From: Flavobacteriales bacterium
GTDB taxonomy: Bacteria > Bacteroidota > Bacteroidia > Flavobacteriales_G > JALEGO01
Length of the DNA stretch: 64,000 bases
Reading direction: 5' to 3'
Assembly: GCA_020628935.1 (NCBI GenBank)
Contig: JAHDEG010000007.1
Coordinates: 111,878-175,877 of the forward strand
Shown piece after piece: positions 55,339-64,000 of this stretch (the first letter of the stretch is position 1; each line of letters opens with the position of its first letter). Below the pieces are notes generated by a model. It saw nothing but the letters and a program-made list of their open reading frames with translations. It made no database searches and had not been told where the DNA came from. Both the position numbers and the translations under genes were made by a program.

Positions 55339-56256
55339 ATGAAGTTTCTTGAAAAAGTTAAACTATCTCAAATAGTAGAACTTACCTCAGCAGAAATAAT
55401 TAATGGCGATGCAAATGATATTGTAACCGGAATTAACGAAATTCATTTTGTTGAACCTGGAGATCTAGCTTTTGTAGACCATCCAAAATATTATGAAAAA
55501 GCATTAAGCTCCAATGCTAGCTTTATTTTTATTGATAAAAAAGTAGAGAATCATATGGGCAAAACTTTATTGTTTTGTCTTAACCCCTTTTATGCATTTA
55601 ATTCGGTTATTAAGTATTTTAACCCTTTAAATAAACAGGCGAGCTGTATAAATAAAAATTTTATTAAAGAAGAAAATAGTACTATTTTTCCGAATGTATT
55701 TATTGGTAAAAATGTAAAGATAGGATCAAATTGTACCATTCACCCTAATGTGGTTATTTATGAGAACACCACAATAGGTGATAATGTTATTATTCACGCT
55801 AACACAACTATTGGCTCAGATGCATTTTACTATAATAAAAAAGAAGAAAAATTTTCTAAATTTAACTCTTGCGGATCTGTTACAATTGAAAGCGATGTTG
55901 AAATTGGATCTGGTTGCACTATTGATAGAGGAGTAACAAACAACACCTTAATTGGAAAAGGAACTAAAATAGATAACCAAGTACATATTGGACATGACGT
56001 TACTATAGGTGAAAATTGCCTAATTGCTGCACAGTGTGGCATTGCTGGTGTCACTAATATTGGTAACAATAGTATTCTTTGGGGACAAGTTGGTGTTGGA
56101 AGTAATATCAACCTAGGCGATAACACCACTATTTTAGCAAAATCTGGAGTGAGTAAGAGCCTTCAGGGAGACAAAAATTACTTTGGAATTCCTGCGATAG
56201 AATCCTCTAAAAAACTAAGAGAAATGGCGAAAATAAGACAGTTAACTAAAGGCTAA
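55339..56256 (+). CDS. LpxD-like UDP-3-O-acylglucosamine N-acyltransferase paralogue
   Basis: 305 residues. The N-terminal ~100 form the LpxD uridine-binding domain (ADHPKYY region, here [12 protein letters not shown]) and the rest a left-handed beta-helix of hexapeptide repeats ([40 protein letters not shown]). It should transfer an acyl chain to lipid A precursor or a related sugar. I chose ATG 55339; an upstream in-frame ATG at 55273 lies within efp. Being beside efp is a common Bacteroidota arrangement. Whether it is the essential LpxD or a paralogue cannot be told here. Confidence 0.85.
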   Translation: MKFLEKVKLSQIVELTSAEIINGDANDIVTGINEIHFVEPGDLAFVDHPKYYEKALSSNASFIFIDKKVENHMGKTLLFCLNPFYAFNSVIKYFNPLNKQASCINKNFIKEENSTIFPNVFIGKNVKIGSNCTIHPNVVIYENTTIGDNVIIHANTTIGSDAFYYNKKEEKFSKFNSCGSVTIESDVEIGSGCTIDRGVTNNTLIGKGTKIDNQVHIGHDVTIGENCLIAAQCGIAGVTNIGNNSILWGQVGVGSNINLGDNTTILAKSGVSKSLQGDKNYFGIPAIESSKKLREMAKIRQLTKG

Positions 56257-56316
56257 AATACCTTTCTTTCTTATAAAAATAATATTACCTTTTAAGAAAA
56301 TAACACATAAATAAAA

Positions 56317-57564
56317 GTGGATATTAGTAAAGCAGAAAAATTAGATAGAAAAAAATCTAAATCTCGCATCAAAGACTTAAAGTTAAATATGCTTTTAGAA
56401 GTTACTAAAGGGATAAACAATAACGCGTCTTCTGAAAGCCTCTTTGAAATTTTTGAATCTATTCTTAAAACACCATTGGGTATTGGAAGAGCTATTATGT
56501 TTTTGAAAAACTCTAAAAAAAAATGGGAGCAAGTACTTGGCTTTGGGGTAGACGAAAAATTTTTAAATATAGATGTTGAGAAGCAGTTAACATCTATATA
56601 TGAAATTCAATTTATTGAAACATCTACAAAAGCAGATAATATTTCTTCTTTTGATAGTGTAATACCTATTGTTCAAAATTCAGTACCATTAGCTTATATA
56701 TTGCTTGGGGACTTGGATGAACAAGAATTACGAATTAGCCCCATTATTAAACATTTACCCTTTATTCAAACCTTGGGTAATGTTATATCTGTGGCTATCG
56801 AAAACAAAAGATTAGAAAAAGAAAATGTTAACCAAAAATTATTGCAAAAAGAGCTAGAGCTAGCCTCTGAAATGCAAAGCATGTTGTTCCCTACAACATT
56901 GCCCAATAACGACATTTTTGAAGTGCAAGCCGAATATTTACCTCATTCTAAAGTTGGTGGAGATTATTACGACTTTATTAAAATTAACGATGATGAGTCT
57001 GTTTTTTGTGTAGCTGATGTAAGCGGAAAAGGGATGTCTGCCGCTATACTTATGGCCAATTTTCAGGCAAACCTAAGAGCAATGCTCAGGTATTTTAATA
57101 CACTTGAAGAGGTAGTAGAAGAATTAAACTCTAAAGTTATTGAAAGTGCTAATGGCGAACGCTTTGTAACACTATTTTTAGCTGTTTATAATAACAAAAC
57201 GAGAATACTCAAATATATTAATGCAGCTCACTATCCTCCATTATTAATCAATAAAAATAGAGCATACTATCTTGAAGAGGGATGCACTGGTGTAGGAATG
57301 TTAGATGTAATACCACAAATGTCGGCAGGAAGGATAAAACTTGATAAAAATGCTATCTTAATTTGCTATACAGATGGTATTGTTGATTTAGCAAACGAAC
57401 AAGGAGAAGATTTTGATTTAGATAAGATTGAAGTTGTTGCAAGAAAAAACATCAACAAACCAATTTTAGGCCTTAATAAACAAATTTTAAACCAGTTAGA
57501 AAATCACAGAGGTACAATGCCATATGTAGATGATATTGCTTTACTCAGCTGTCGCTTTTTGTAA
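56317..57564 (+). CDS. PP2C-type (SpoIIE/RsbU-like) phosphatase with N-terminal GAF-like sensor
   Basis: 415 residues. The first ~165 form a GAF-like domain, then a short coiled coil (about 165-190) and a PP2C_SpoIIE domain (about 190-412). Metal and catalytic positions are seen in PHSKVGGDYYDF, FCVADVSGKGMSAAILMA and ICYTDGIVD, with a C-terminal VDDIALLSCR. It removes phosphate from Ser/Thr, usually an anti-sigma antagonist, in response to a small-molecule or redox signal. No RsbV or RsbW homologue is in the window. The start is GTG (56317). Its end overlaps the convergent O-antigen ligase by 20 bp. Confidence 0.88.
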   Translation: MDISKAEKLDRKKSKSRIKDLKLNMLLEVTKGINNNASSESLFEIFESILKTPLGIGRAIMFLKNSKKKWEQVLGFGVDEKFLNIDVEKQLTSIYEIQFIETSTKADNISSFDSVIPIVQNSVPLAYILLGDLDEQELRISPIIKHLPFIQTLGNVISVAIENKRLEKENVNQKLLQKELELASEMQSMLFPTTLPNNDIFEVQAEYLPHSKVGGDYYDFIKINDDESVFCVADVSGKGMSAAILMANFQANLRAMLRYFNTLEEVVEELNSKVIESANGERFVTLFLAVYNNKTRILKYINAAHYPPLLINKNRAYYLEEGCTGVGMLDVIPQMSAGRIKLDKNAILICYTDGIVDLANEQGEDFDLDKIEVVARKNINKPILGLNKQILNQLENHRGTMPYVDDIALLSCRFL

Positions 57565-58999
57565 CAGATAATACAGCTTTAGATTCTACTGTTCCGTTTT
57601 TTAATCCTATGTCAACAGCGACAAAGAAAGCTATTGCACCCCAAAAAAGAACAGAAGCTTTATCAGTATCTAAAAAATTATTTAACACTCCGTGAGCAAT
57701 GTAGGTGCTCCAACCTAAAATAACAGTTATAAGCAACCTTTTCAACTGCACATTTTTAATTATGTAATAGTTACGTATAGAAATATAATATGCGTAAGCA
57801 ATTATAGCTATTACCAGCAAAAGCCCTATTAATCCCGTTTCAGATAATGGCCCTAAGTACTCACTGTGAGCACCTCCTCCATCTCCAAAATTTGTACTAA
57901 TTATTGTTAACTGTGAAGAATGCTGAAATGGTGCATACTGAAATGAGTATGTTCCTGGCCCCCAGCCTAAAATTGGTTTTTCTAAAAACATCCTCCAAGC
58001 ACTTCCCCATCTATTTAACCTCTCTAAATTTGATGCGTCAGAAGCAATATTTGAAATAGATTGTACATGCTCAACCAAATCATCAGAAGAATCTTGTTTG
58101 TTTTTTTCAAGCTTTAATAAAATTTGATCCCAATTATTAAAGATCATGCCTAAACATAACATCCCCGTTGTTAATAAAACGTACCACCTCACTCTAAGCA
58201 AAAGTATAAGGTACAACACAAATGCCCCTGCTAAACTAACCCAAGCAGCTCTTGTATAGCTCATAACCAAACCAACAATAAAAGTTATTAGCAAGCTAAT
58301 AATAAATATGTAGGTATTAATATTTTTATGCTTTTTAAAAGATACGTAAACTACGAATGGAGCTAGTATTGCTAAAATAGCACCGTAAATAGTATGGTCC
58401 TTAAAGAAGGGTTGCATCACCCAGTGAGCAGCTTTTTCATCGTATTTAAAAAAAGTATGCCTAATTAAAGTATAAATAATAACTCCCATTAATGGAACTA
58501 AATACAACCACAACGTTCGTTTCATATTTTTTAACGGAGCTCTTTTAAATACTGAAACACCCAAGAAATAAAAACCAAATACAAACCAGAGTTTTGCCAG
58601 AAGAAATTTTAACGAGACGGCCATCATAGAACTAGTAATGGTAGTTACTAATAACCAAAAAAGATAAAACAGAATAAGCTTTGTCATTGGATGACCAAAC
58701 TCAAACTCACCTCTGTTTTTAGCAAACATCATTTTTGCAAGTAAAAACAAAAGTAAGCCAAACATTAAAGGTTCTGTTGGCAGAGTCATGCCTACCCCTC
58801 CTCCAACATTCTCTACGTTTACAGACAAAGGAGTTAAAAAGTAAAGTAAATAAAAAAAAGAGTCTAATTTTAAAAAAAGAGACAGTACTACGAGTAAACC
58901 AGCGCTAATTGCTAAAGCCCAGTATTGTTCAAAAGCTATAAAAACGCTTATTAGAGCAACAAAACCAATTGTAATAGGATAAAATAGTTTATCTCTCAA
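57545..58999 (-). CDS. O-antigen ligase (WaaL/Wzy_C family)
   Basis: 484 residues with about 11 membrane helices and a long periplasmic loop ending in GWGPGTYSFQYAPFQHSSQL, where the Wzy_C/WaaL family has its functional His. It ligates or polymerises glycan on a lipid carrier at the outer face of the inner membrane. The start is TTG (58999). It is the last gene of the pheT-flippase-Wzz-ligase run and overlaps the phosphatase gene by 20 bp at its end. Ligase versus polymerase is uncertain. Confidence 0.82.
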   Translation of the reverse strand: MRDKLFYPITIGFVALISVFIAFEQYWALAISAGLLVVLSLFLKLDSFFYLLYFLTPLSVNVENVGGGVGMTLPTEPLMFGLLLFLLAKMMFAKNRGEFEFGHPMTKLILFYLFWLLVTTITSSMMAVSLKFLLAKLWFVFGFYFLGVSVFKRAPLKNMKRTLWLYLVPLMGVIIYTLIRHTFFKYDEKAAHWVMQPFFKDHTIYGAILAILAPFVVYVSFKKHKNINTYIFIISLLITFIVGLVMSYTRAAWVSLAGAFVLYLILLLRVRWYVLLTTGMLCLGMIFNNWDQILLKLEKNKQDSSDDLVEHVQSISNIASDASNLERLNRWGSAWRMFLEKPILGWGPGTYSFQYAPFQHSSQLTIISTNFGDGGGAHSEYLGPLSETGLIGLLLVIAIIAYAYYISIRNYYIIKNVQLKRLLITVILGWSTYIAHGVLNNFLDTDKASVLFWGAIAFFVAVDIGLKNGTVESKAVLSVTKSDS

Positions 59000-59021
59000 A
59001 GTGATTAAACTGTTTTAAGTT

Positions 59022-60044
59022 TTAAGAAGCAGGAGTTGCTTTTTTATTGTATTCTTCTAAAAATACTAATGTAATTATAGCAAATAATAATGCCGAAAGT
59101 GTAGAAGCCAGTACAATTAACCAACGAACAGGATAAGATTTTTTTTCTGCAGGAACTGCTTTATTTACAATAAATGTTGATGGTAAATGCCTTTCTGCAT
59201 CAACCCTTGCCTCTTCATAAGCTTCTAGCAACCCAATTAAACGCTCACGTTCTAATAGTATTTGCTCAGTTAAAGCTTCTTGCTTTGCACCATATTTAGC
59301 TAACGTATCAAGCTTACTCTGCAACAGTCTTTCAGCATCTTTTCTTCCCGCATTAATTGCTATACCCAATTGCTCACTATATTTTTCAACCTGCACTTCA
59401 AACTCTAAAACCCCTTTTTCTCTATAAAACATCAAATCATCTTCCATACCCTCGATACGAGTTAACAAACGATCGTACTCAAACTTTAGTATTTTAGAAG
59501 CATCTACAGCTCGCTGTTTTTGAATTCTTCTTTTAACAGAATCAATATATGAAGCAATATCATTTGCCATCATTGCAGCTGTATCTGGGTATTCATCTAA
59601 AACATCTATTCTAATAGATTGGTATTCGGTACGCTTAAAACTTACATTATCCTCAAACTCTTGGCCCAGGTTGGTGTATTTATACTCGTCATCACTGTCA
59701 ATATCATAGTGACGCATTAAATTATACTTAGCATTCAATTTTGACAGTATATCGTCAGAATATAAAATCTGCATCATTTGTTCGGCATCTTCTTCCTCAC
59801 CAAACTGCATAACGTCTTTTTTACCCGTAGGATCATCAACAAATAAAGACTTTGATAATGAGTTTGTTTTTGCAGGAAACAAAATAACAGTTGACTTAAA
59901 TTTTGGAGGGATAAGTAAGGAAACTACTGCAGAAAGTATAAAAGCAACTATTGCAACATAAGCCAGCTTTTTATAATTTCTTACTATAAAATCTACCAAA
60001 TCTAATGATTGGAAGAAATCATTTTCTTTATCTGTGTTGCTCAT
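59022..60044 (-). CDS. Wzz-type polysaccharide chain-length regulator
   Basis: 340 residues with two membrane segments (about 32-52 and 311-330) and a coiled-coil periplasmic domain (about 170-300). The N-terminal part has the Wzz/PCP hallmark LIPPKFKSTVILFPAKT. It controls the modal chain length of surface polysaccharide. The ATG at 60044 starts the natural N-terminus; an in-frame GTG at 60062 would add six residues. It is 22 bp upstream of the ligase gene. Confidence 0.86.
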   Translation of the reverse strand: MSNTDKENDFFQSLDLVDFIVRNYKKLAYVAIVAFILSAVVSLLIPPKFKSTVILFPAKTNSLSKSLFVDDPTGKKDVMQFGEEEDAEQMMQILYSDDILSKLNAKYNLMRHYDIDSDDEYKYTNLGQEFEDNVSFKRTEYQSIRIDVLDEYPDTAAMMANDIASYIDSVKRRIQKQRAVDASKILKFEYDRLLTRIEGMEDDLMFYREKGVLEFEVQVEKYSEQLGIAINAGRKDAERLLQSKLDTLAKYGAKQEALTEQILLERERLIGLLEAYEEARVDAERHLPSTFIVNKAVPAEKKSYPVRWLIVLASTLSALLFAIITLVFLEEYNKKATPAS

Positions 60045-60078
60045 CTCTAAAAATTGAAACACAAAAGTATGAAATTAA

Positions 60079-61536
60079 TCAGTTTTTGTGCTTTGAAACT
60101 AGATCTAATGTATTCATATTTAAATCAATTAGCTTTAAAAGCACTAGTAGTAATGCTACTACAACGCTAAATAATAAGTAAAGAAAGTACCATGATAGAT
60201 TAAAAACAATAAAATTACCATTCAAAAAATTAAGAAATACTAAAACTAAAATAGTAAGAAGCCCTTTAATAAAGTAGCCTTTATTAAACGGAATTTGTAT
60301 GATTTTTTTAACACAGTACACATGAAATATTGATGCTAGTAATTGTGTAGAAAGACTCGCTATTGCAGCACCTAACGCTCCATAAACAGGAATTAAAATG
60401 AAATTTAACACAACATTTAATCCTAAACTTACTGCTGAAATTATGTTAAGTAATCGAATATTACCGTTAGCAGTCAAAAAAGTACTAAACGTGTAATAAA
60501 CTCCTACAGGAATTAGTGTAAATAATAATACTGAAAACACTAAAACAGAACTTTGCGGAGCATTAACATAAAGTGCATTTATTATTTCTTTAGCAAAGAA
60601 AAAACTATTTAAAGAAATTACAATAACAAACCATAGGAGTAGTTTACTTGAATCAATAAAAGTTTTTTTCACATTGGCCTTATTTTTAATTTGTTTAGAC
60701 ATTAAAGGCAATAAAATTCCGGCAAACAAATAACCAACTATTGAAATTGCATCAATTAACCTGAATGACTGCGCATAAACACCTGCTTGTTTTTTACCGT
60801 CTTCTAATAACCGTTCAATCATTATAGAATCTGAACGCAAATACATAGAAACCAATAAGGTAAGTAGTGCATAAGGATAACTCTTTTTTAATATTATCAT
60901 TAAAAAGTCTTGTTTAATCGCTAATGCAGGAAAAACACTAATTTGAGAATAGTTATAAAATGCTATAACACATAAAACAACTGTATAACTCACAGACTGT
61001 GTGTATATAAATAGGTCTATTGTTATGTCTTTATAAAAAGAAAAGAACAATATCGGGGTAAGAAACGATATCATCAACAATTTGTCTGCAATAGAAAAAA
61101 TACTATCTGCAGTAAACTTTTGTAAAGCACTTATATTAGATCTAAAATAAAGTATTAGTGAGCTCATACACTGGTTCAAACCTAGTACAAACAAAACACG
61201 AAGTAAAGAACCTTCATATCCCAACAAAAAACCTATTGCCATTAAAATCAATAAATACAACAGGCACAATACCAACTTTGCACTTAGTAAGTGTTTAATA
61301 TACTTTGGTAACAGAAAAGAATACTTAGCTATATTTCTGTTATTGTAATTGGTTATTCCTAAATCAAGAAAAAAACTTAATATTACTGATAATGAAAATA
61401 AAGAAAAATAAGCCCCGTATTCAACTGGCCCTACTATGTTCTGAACAGTGCGGTCTATTGCGAAAATCCACACAGGTTTTACCAGTGCATTTACAACAAT
61501 AACGAAACCTATTTTAGAAATAAGATTATCCCGCAT
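60079..61536 (-). CDS. Wzx-like oligosaccharide flippase
   Basis: 485 residues with about 12-14 membrane segments, the MATE-like/PST repeat-unit transporter fold (FLDLGITNYNNRNIAKYSF early; GALGAAIASLSTQLLASIFH near the C-terminus). It flips lipid-linked repeat units across the inner membrane. It begins 9 bp after the pheT stop and is 34 bp before wzz. It completes a minimal set with Wzz and the ligase. Confidence 0.85.
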   Translation of the reverse strand: MRDNLISKIGFVIVVNALVKPVWIFAIDRTVQNIVGPVEYGAYFSLFSLSVILSFFLDLGITNYNNRNIAKYSFLLPKYIKHLLSAKLVLCLLYLLILMAIGFLLGYEGSLLRVLFVLGLNQCMSSLILYFRSNISALQKFTADSIFSIADKLLMISFLTPILFFSFYKDITIDLFIYTQSVSYTVVLCVIAFYNYSQISVFPALAIKQDFLMIILKKSYPYALLTLLVSMYLRSDSIMIERLLEDGKKQAGVYAQSFRLIDAISIVGYLFAGILLPLMSKQIKNKANVKKTFIDSSKLLLWFVIVISLNSFFFAKEIINALYVNAPQSSVLVFSVLLFTLIPVGVYYTFSTFLTANGNIRLLNIISAVSLGLNVVLNFILIPVYGALGAAIASLSTQLLASIFHVYCVKKIIQIPFNKGYFIKGLLTILVLVFLNFLNGNFIVFNLSWYFLYLLFSVVVALLLVLLKLIDLNMNTLDLVSKHKN

Positions 61537-61545
61537 TAATCTTTA

Positions 61546-63966
61546 CTACCTAATCTCCGCTTTAAAAGCCTTCATTAAACCGTCTTGAATTTTTTTCATA
61601 GAAGCCTCAATTCTTTTATCGGTTAGTGTTTCTTTAACATCTGATAAGGTAAAACGAAGCGCGTAAGACTTTTTACCTTCAGGTAGGTTTTTACCCTTAT
61701 AAACATCAAAAACATCAACTTCTTTTAATAAATTCTGTTCGCATTCTTTTGCTTTCTTCGCAAGATCGTTAAAGCTGATATTCTCTTCAACTAGTAACGC
61801 TAAATCTCTATTTACTAACGGGAATTTAACTATTTGCTTGTATTGTAGGCCAGTGGGCATACTTTTTAAAATCTCATTAAAATGAACATCAGCAAAATAC
61901 ACATCCCTATCAATATCAAATGCTTTCAATAGGTTTTTAGATACTAAACCTATACTTGCTATAGCTTGTTTTTTTATTAAAAACTGAATTCCATGAGATA
62001 TGCGATCATTAGAAAACTCTTTTACTTTTAACCCAGAAGTTGAAAATCCAACTTTATTTAAAATACTTTCTAAGCTCGCTTTTAATACATAAAAGTCTGA
62101 CTTATATTCTGAATCCCACTTTTTTTGTTTTTCTAAGCTTGAAAGTAAACATAGTTTTTCAACCTCTTTAAATCCATTGTCAGAATATGCATCTATTTCA
62201 TATGCTTTGCCAAATTCAAAAAAGGAAAGTGATTCTCTTTTGCGGTTAACATTGTAAGATAAGGTATCTAACAAATTAAAAATTAAATCTGGTCGAAGTA
62301 TATCTAGCTCATTACTCAAGGCGTTTTTTAACCCTATATTTTTTTCAAAGCCAAATTTTTCTGCTTTTGAGGATGACATTAAAGAATTATTTATCACCTC
62401 TTGAAAGCCTTGCCCAACCAACAGATTAGAAACATCCTTACGAACCAATGCTTTTTTATCCCCTAAAGACTTTTTAGCGAAATACACATTACTATTATCG
62501 GTTGTTGCAATGTTATCAAAGCCAACTATTCTAACCAGCTCCTCCACAACATCAATAGGTCGTGTAACATCAACTCTACTAAACGGAACTTTTAAAATTA
62601 ATGTTTCGGAGGAAGTTTTAACAACCTCAAACTCCAATTTCTCTAAAATTTTAACTACTACAGAAACATCAATTGGTTCGCCAATAATTCTAGTATACTC
62701 GTTTAAATTAAATTCAATCTCTACTTTGTTTTTTGGGGAAGGATAAATATCAGATATTCCGCCATCAATTTCTCCGCCTGCCAGCTCAACAATAAGTGCA
62801 GCAGCTCTTTTTAATGATAGTGGCGTTAAACTTATATCAGCACCTCGCTCATAACGGTACGATGCATCTGTGTTTAACTGCTGACGTTTTGCTGTTTTAC
62901 GAATCGATGTGCTATCAAAACAAGCGCTTTCTAAAAATATATTCTTTGTTTCGGTACTTACTCCAGAAGTTAATCCTCCAAAAACCCCTGCTATACACAT
63001 TGGTTCAGAAGCATTGTTTATCATTAAATCATGTTCAGATAGCTTTCTTTTTTCACCATCAAGCGTAACAAATTCTGACCCTTCGGTAGCTTTTTTAATA
63101 ATTACTTTTCCTCCCAAAATCCTATCGGAATCAAAGGCATGCAATGGTAACCCTAGCTCATGCATTACATAATTGGTAACATCAACAATATTATTGATAG
63201 ACCGAATACCAATAGCCAATAATCTATTTTTTAACCATTCAGGTGAATCTTTTACTGTAATATTTTTAATAGAAACACTAGTGTATCGTAAACACGCTTT
63301 TTCATCCTCTATAACAACTTCAATTTTAGGCTTAACCTCAGGTATTTTTAGAGAGGATACATCGGGTGTAGTTATCTTATAACCTTTATCGTAATAAGAC
63401 GCACATAAATCTTTGGCTACACCAAGCTGACTCATAGCATCTGTTCTATTAGGTGTTAAATCAACATCTAAAACGGTATCTGAGTAAATAGGATAGTAAT
63501 CCGTAATTGGTGAACCCGGTATAATATCATCCTTCAGAACCATTATTCCGCTATTATCGGTTCCTAAATTTAACTCAACTTCTGAGCAAAGCATTCCTTC
63601 TGAAAGCTCTCCTCTTAATTTTGATTTTTTAATGGTAAACGATTCTCCGTTAGGCGCATAAATAACTGTACCAATTGTTGCTACAACCACATTTTGCCCT
63701 AAGGCTACATTAGGTGCACCACATACAATACTTAAAGGCTCTGCTGAACCAATATTTATTTTGGTTAATTTTAACTTATCTGCATTCGGGTGTTTTTCAA
63801 TATGCTCAACATGGCCTACTACAAATCCTTTTAAACCACCTTTTATACTTTCAATGGTTTCTTCTCCGCCTATTTCTAAGCCTGTTGACGTTAAACGTGA
63901 AGATATCTCAGATACAGAAGCATCAATATTCACAAAGTCTTTAATCCAATTGAGAGAAACTTTCAT
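61546..63966 (-). CDS. pheT: Phenylalanyl-tRNA synthetase beta subunit
   Basis: 806 residues. The N-terminal tRNA-binding (EMAP-like) domain is seen in FVVGHVEHIEKHPNADKLKL. B3/B4 editing, B5 and the catalytic-like core follow, ending with the FDX-ACB anticodon domain (FPLVNRDLALLVEENISF; YALRFTLSDVKETL). Length is typical. It pairs with an alpha subunit, pheS, not in the window. A TAnnTTTG box lies 18 bp upstream. It starts the minus-strand operon that continues into the glycan genes. Confidence 0.94.
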   Translation of the reverse strand: MKVSLNWIKDFVNIDASVSEISSRLTSTGLEIGGEETIESIKGGLKGFVVGHVEHIEKHPNADKLKLTKINIGSAEPLSIVCGAPNVALGQNVVVATIGTVIYAPNGESFTIKKSKLRGELSEGMLCSEVELNLGTDNSGIMVLKDDIIPGSPITDYYPIYSDTVLDVDLTPNRTDAMSQLGVAKDLCASYYDKGYKITTPDVSSLKIPEVKPKIEVVIEDEKACLRYTSVSIKNITVKDSPEWLKNRLLAIGIRSINNIVDVTNYVMHELGLPLHAFDSDRILGGKVIIKKATEGSEFVTLDGEKRKLSEHDLMINNASEPMCIAGVFGGLTSGVSTETKNIFLESACFDSTSIRKTAKRQQLNTDASYRYERGADISLTPLSLKRAAALIVELAGGEIDGGISDIYPSPKNKVEIEFNLNEYTRIIGEPIDVSVVVKILEKLEFEVVKTSSETLILKVPFSRVDVTRPIDVVEELVRIVGFDNIATTDNSNVYFAKKSLGDKKALVRKDVSNLLVGQGFQEVINNSLMSSSKAEKFGFEKNIGLKNALSNELDILRPDLIFNLLDTLSYNVNRKRESLSFFEFGKAYEIDAYSDNGFKEVEKLCLLSSLEKQKKWDSEYKSDFYVLKASLESILNKVGFSTSGLKVKEFSNDRISHGIQFLIKKQAIASIGLVSKNLLKAFDIDRDVYFADVHFNEILKSMPTGLQYKQIVKFPLVNRDLALLVEENISFNDLAKKAKECEQNLLKEVDVFDVYKGKNLPEGKKSYALRFTLSDVKETLTDKRIEASMKKIQDGLMKAFKAEIR

Positions 63967-63983
63967 GATAGTAAATTTTAAGG

Positions 63984-63991
63984 CAAAAGTA
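63984..63991 (-). promoter_or_regulatory. -7 box (TACTTTTG) for pheT
   Basis: Plus-strand CAAAAGTA is TACTTTTG on the minus strand, an exact TAnnTTTG match 18 bp before the pheT ATG (63966). The -33 element lies at or beyond the window end. Confidence 0.5.
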
Positions 63992-64000
63992 ATCGGATTG

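Noticed and set aside
1-64000. tRNA, rRNA, prophage or IS elements
   Set aside because: No cloverleaf-like sequences, no transposase or integrase genes and no IS-type inverted ends were found in the gaps between genes.

Overview
The window is 64 kb of AT-rich DNA from a member of the Bacteroidota, most likely the order Flavobacteriales. The evidence is T9SS cargo with both type A and type B C-terminal signals, PorP/SprF and PorE-like proteins, a TonB receptor with a carboxypeptidase-like N-terminus beside a DUF4249 lipoprotein, bacteroidete-type LptD, PKD/SprB-repeat surface proteins, and repeated TAnnTTTG promoter boxes just upstream of genes. About 55 genes are packed tightly, with many ATGA or TAATG overlaps. 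I see no tRNA, rRNA, CRISPR array, prophage or insertion sequence.

Layout. 1-3.5 kb: the end of a surface-polysaccharide operon (UXS-like epimerase cut by the window edge, then WbpD-, WbpB- and WbpO/TviB-like enzymes making a diacetamido-uronic acid precursor). 3.6-7.6 kb: an OmpA-family porin, a lipoprotein, and an ECF sigma factor followed by an anti-sigma-like/beta-barrel fusion. 7.7-11.2 kb (minus): TonB receptor, DUF4249 lipoprotein, small K+ channel. 11.3-15.9 kb: MORN-repeat protein, S41 protease, DUF1573 protein, epimerase, TlpA-like thioredoxin. 15.9-20.3 kb (minus): RelE/YafQ-type toxin-antitoxin pair with a visible operator, a sterol-desaturase-family enzyme, a rhodanese and two GT4 glycosyltransferases. 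20.9-31.1 kb: envelope block with a four-gene MCE/Fe-S operon, an amidase divergent from lptD, then mreD and pbp2. 31.1-35.1 kb: second ECF sigma factor, a decayed DUF433/DUF5615 pair, glyS and a DUF3108 protein. 35.6-49.3 kb: T9SS surface block (M43 protease, choice-of-anchor-L protein, PorE-like, PorP/SprF, and a 1471-residue PKD protein). 49.3-57.6 kb: miaE, rodA, tdk, a conserved unknown, a DsbD-like protein, efp, an lpxD paralogue and a PP2C/SpoIIE phosphatase. 57.5-64 kb (minus): pheT followed by flippase, Wzz and O-antigen ligase.

The theme is the cell envelope: polysaccharide synthesis at both ends, LPS transport, peptidoglycan synthesis and turnover, and T9SS surface proteins with their outer-membrane partners, mixed with housekeeping genes (glyS, pheT, efp, tdk, miaE).

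The most unusual signal is non-coding. Three intergenic elements of about 155-165 bp (20758-20912, 32534-32697, 35400-35560) form long imperfect hairpins. Two share both ends and differ in stem sequence while keeping it paired, and all three carry the same apical motif, AGCGAC-N4/5-GAAGCTCG. They look like one family of structured repeat or RNA. A second oddity is the ECF sigma gene near 5.4-6.0 kb: its conserved N-terminal region has no ATG, GTG or TTG to start from.
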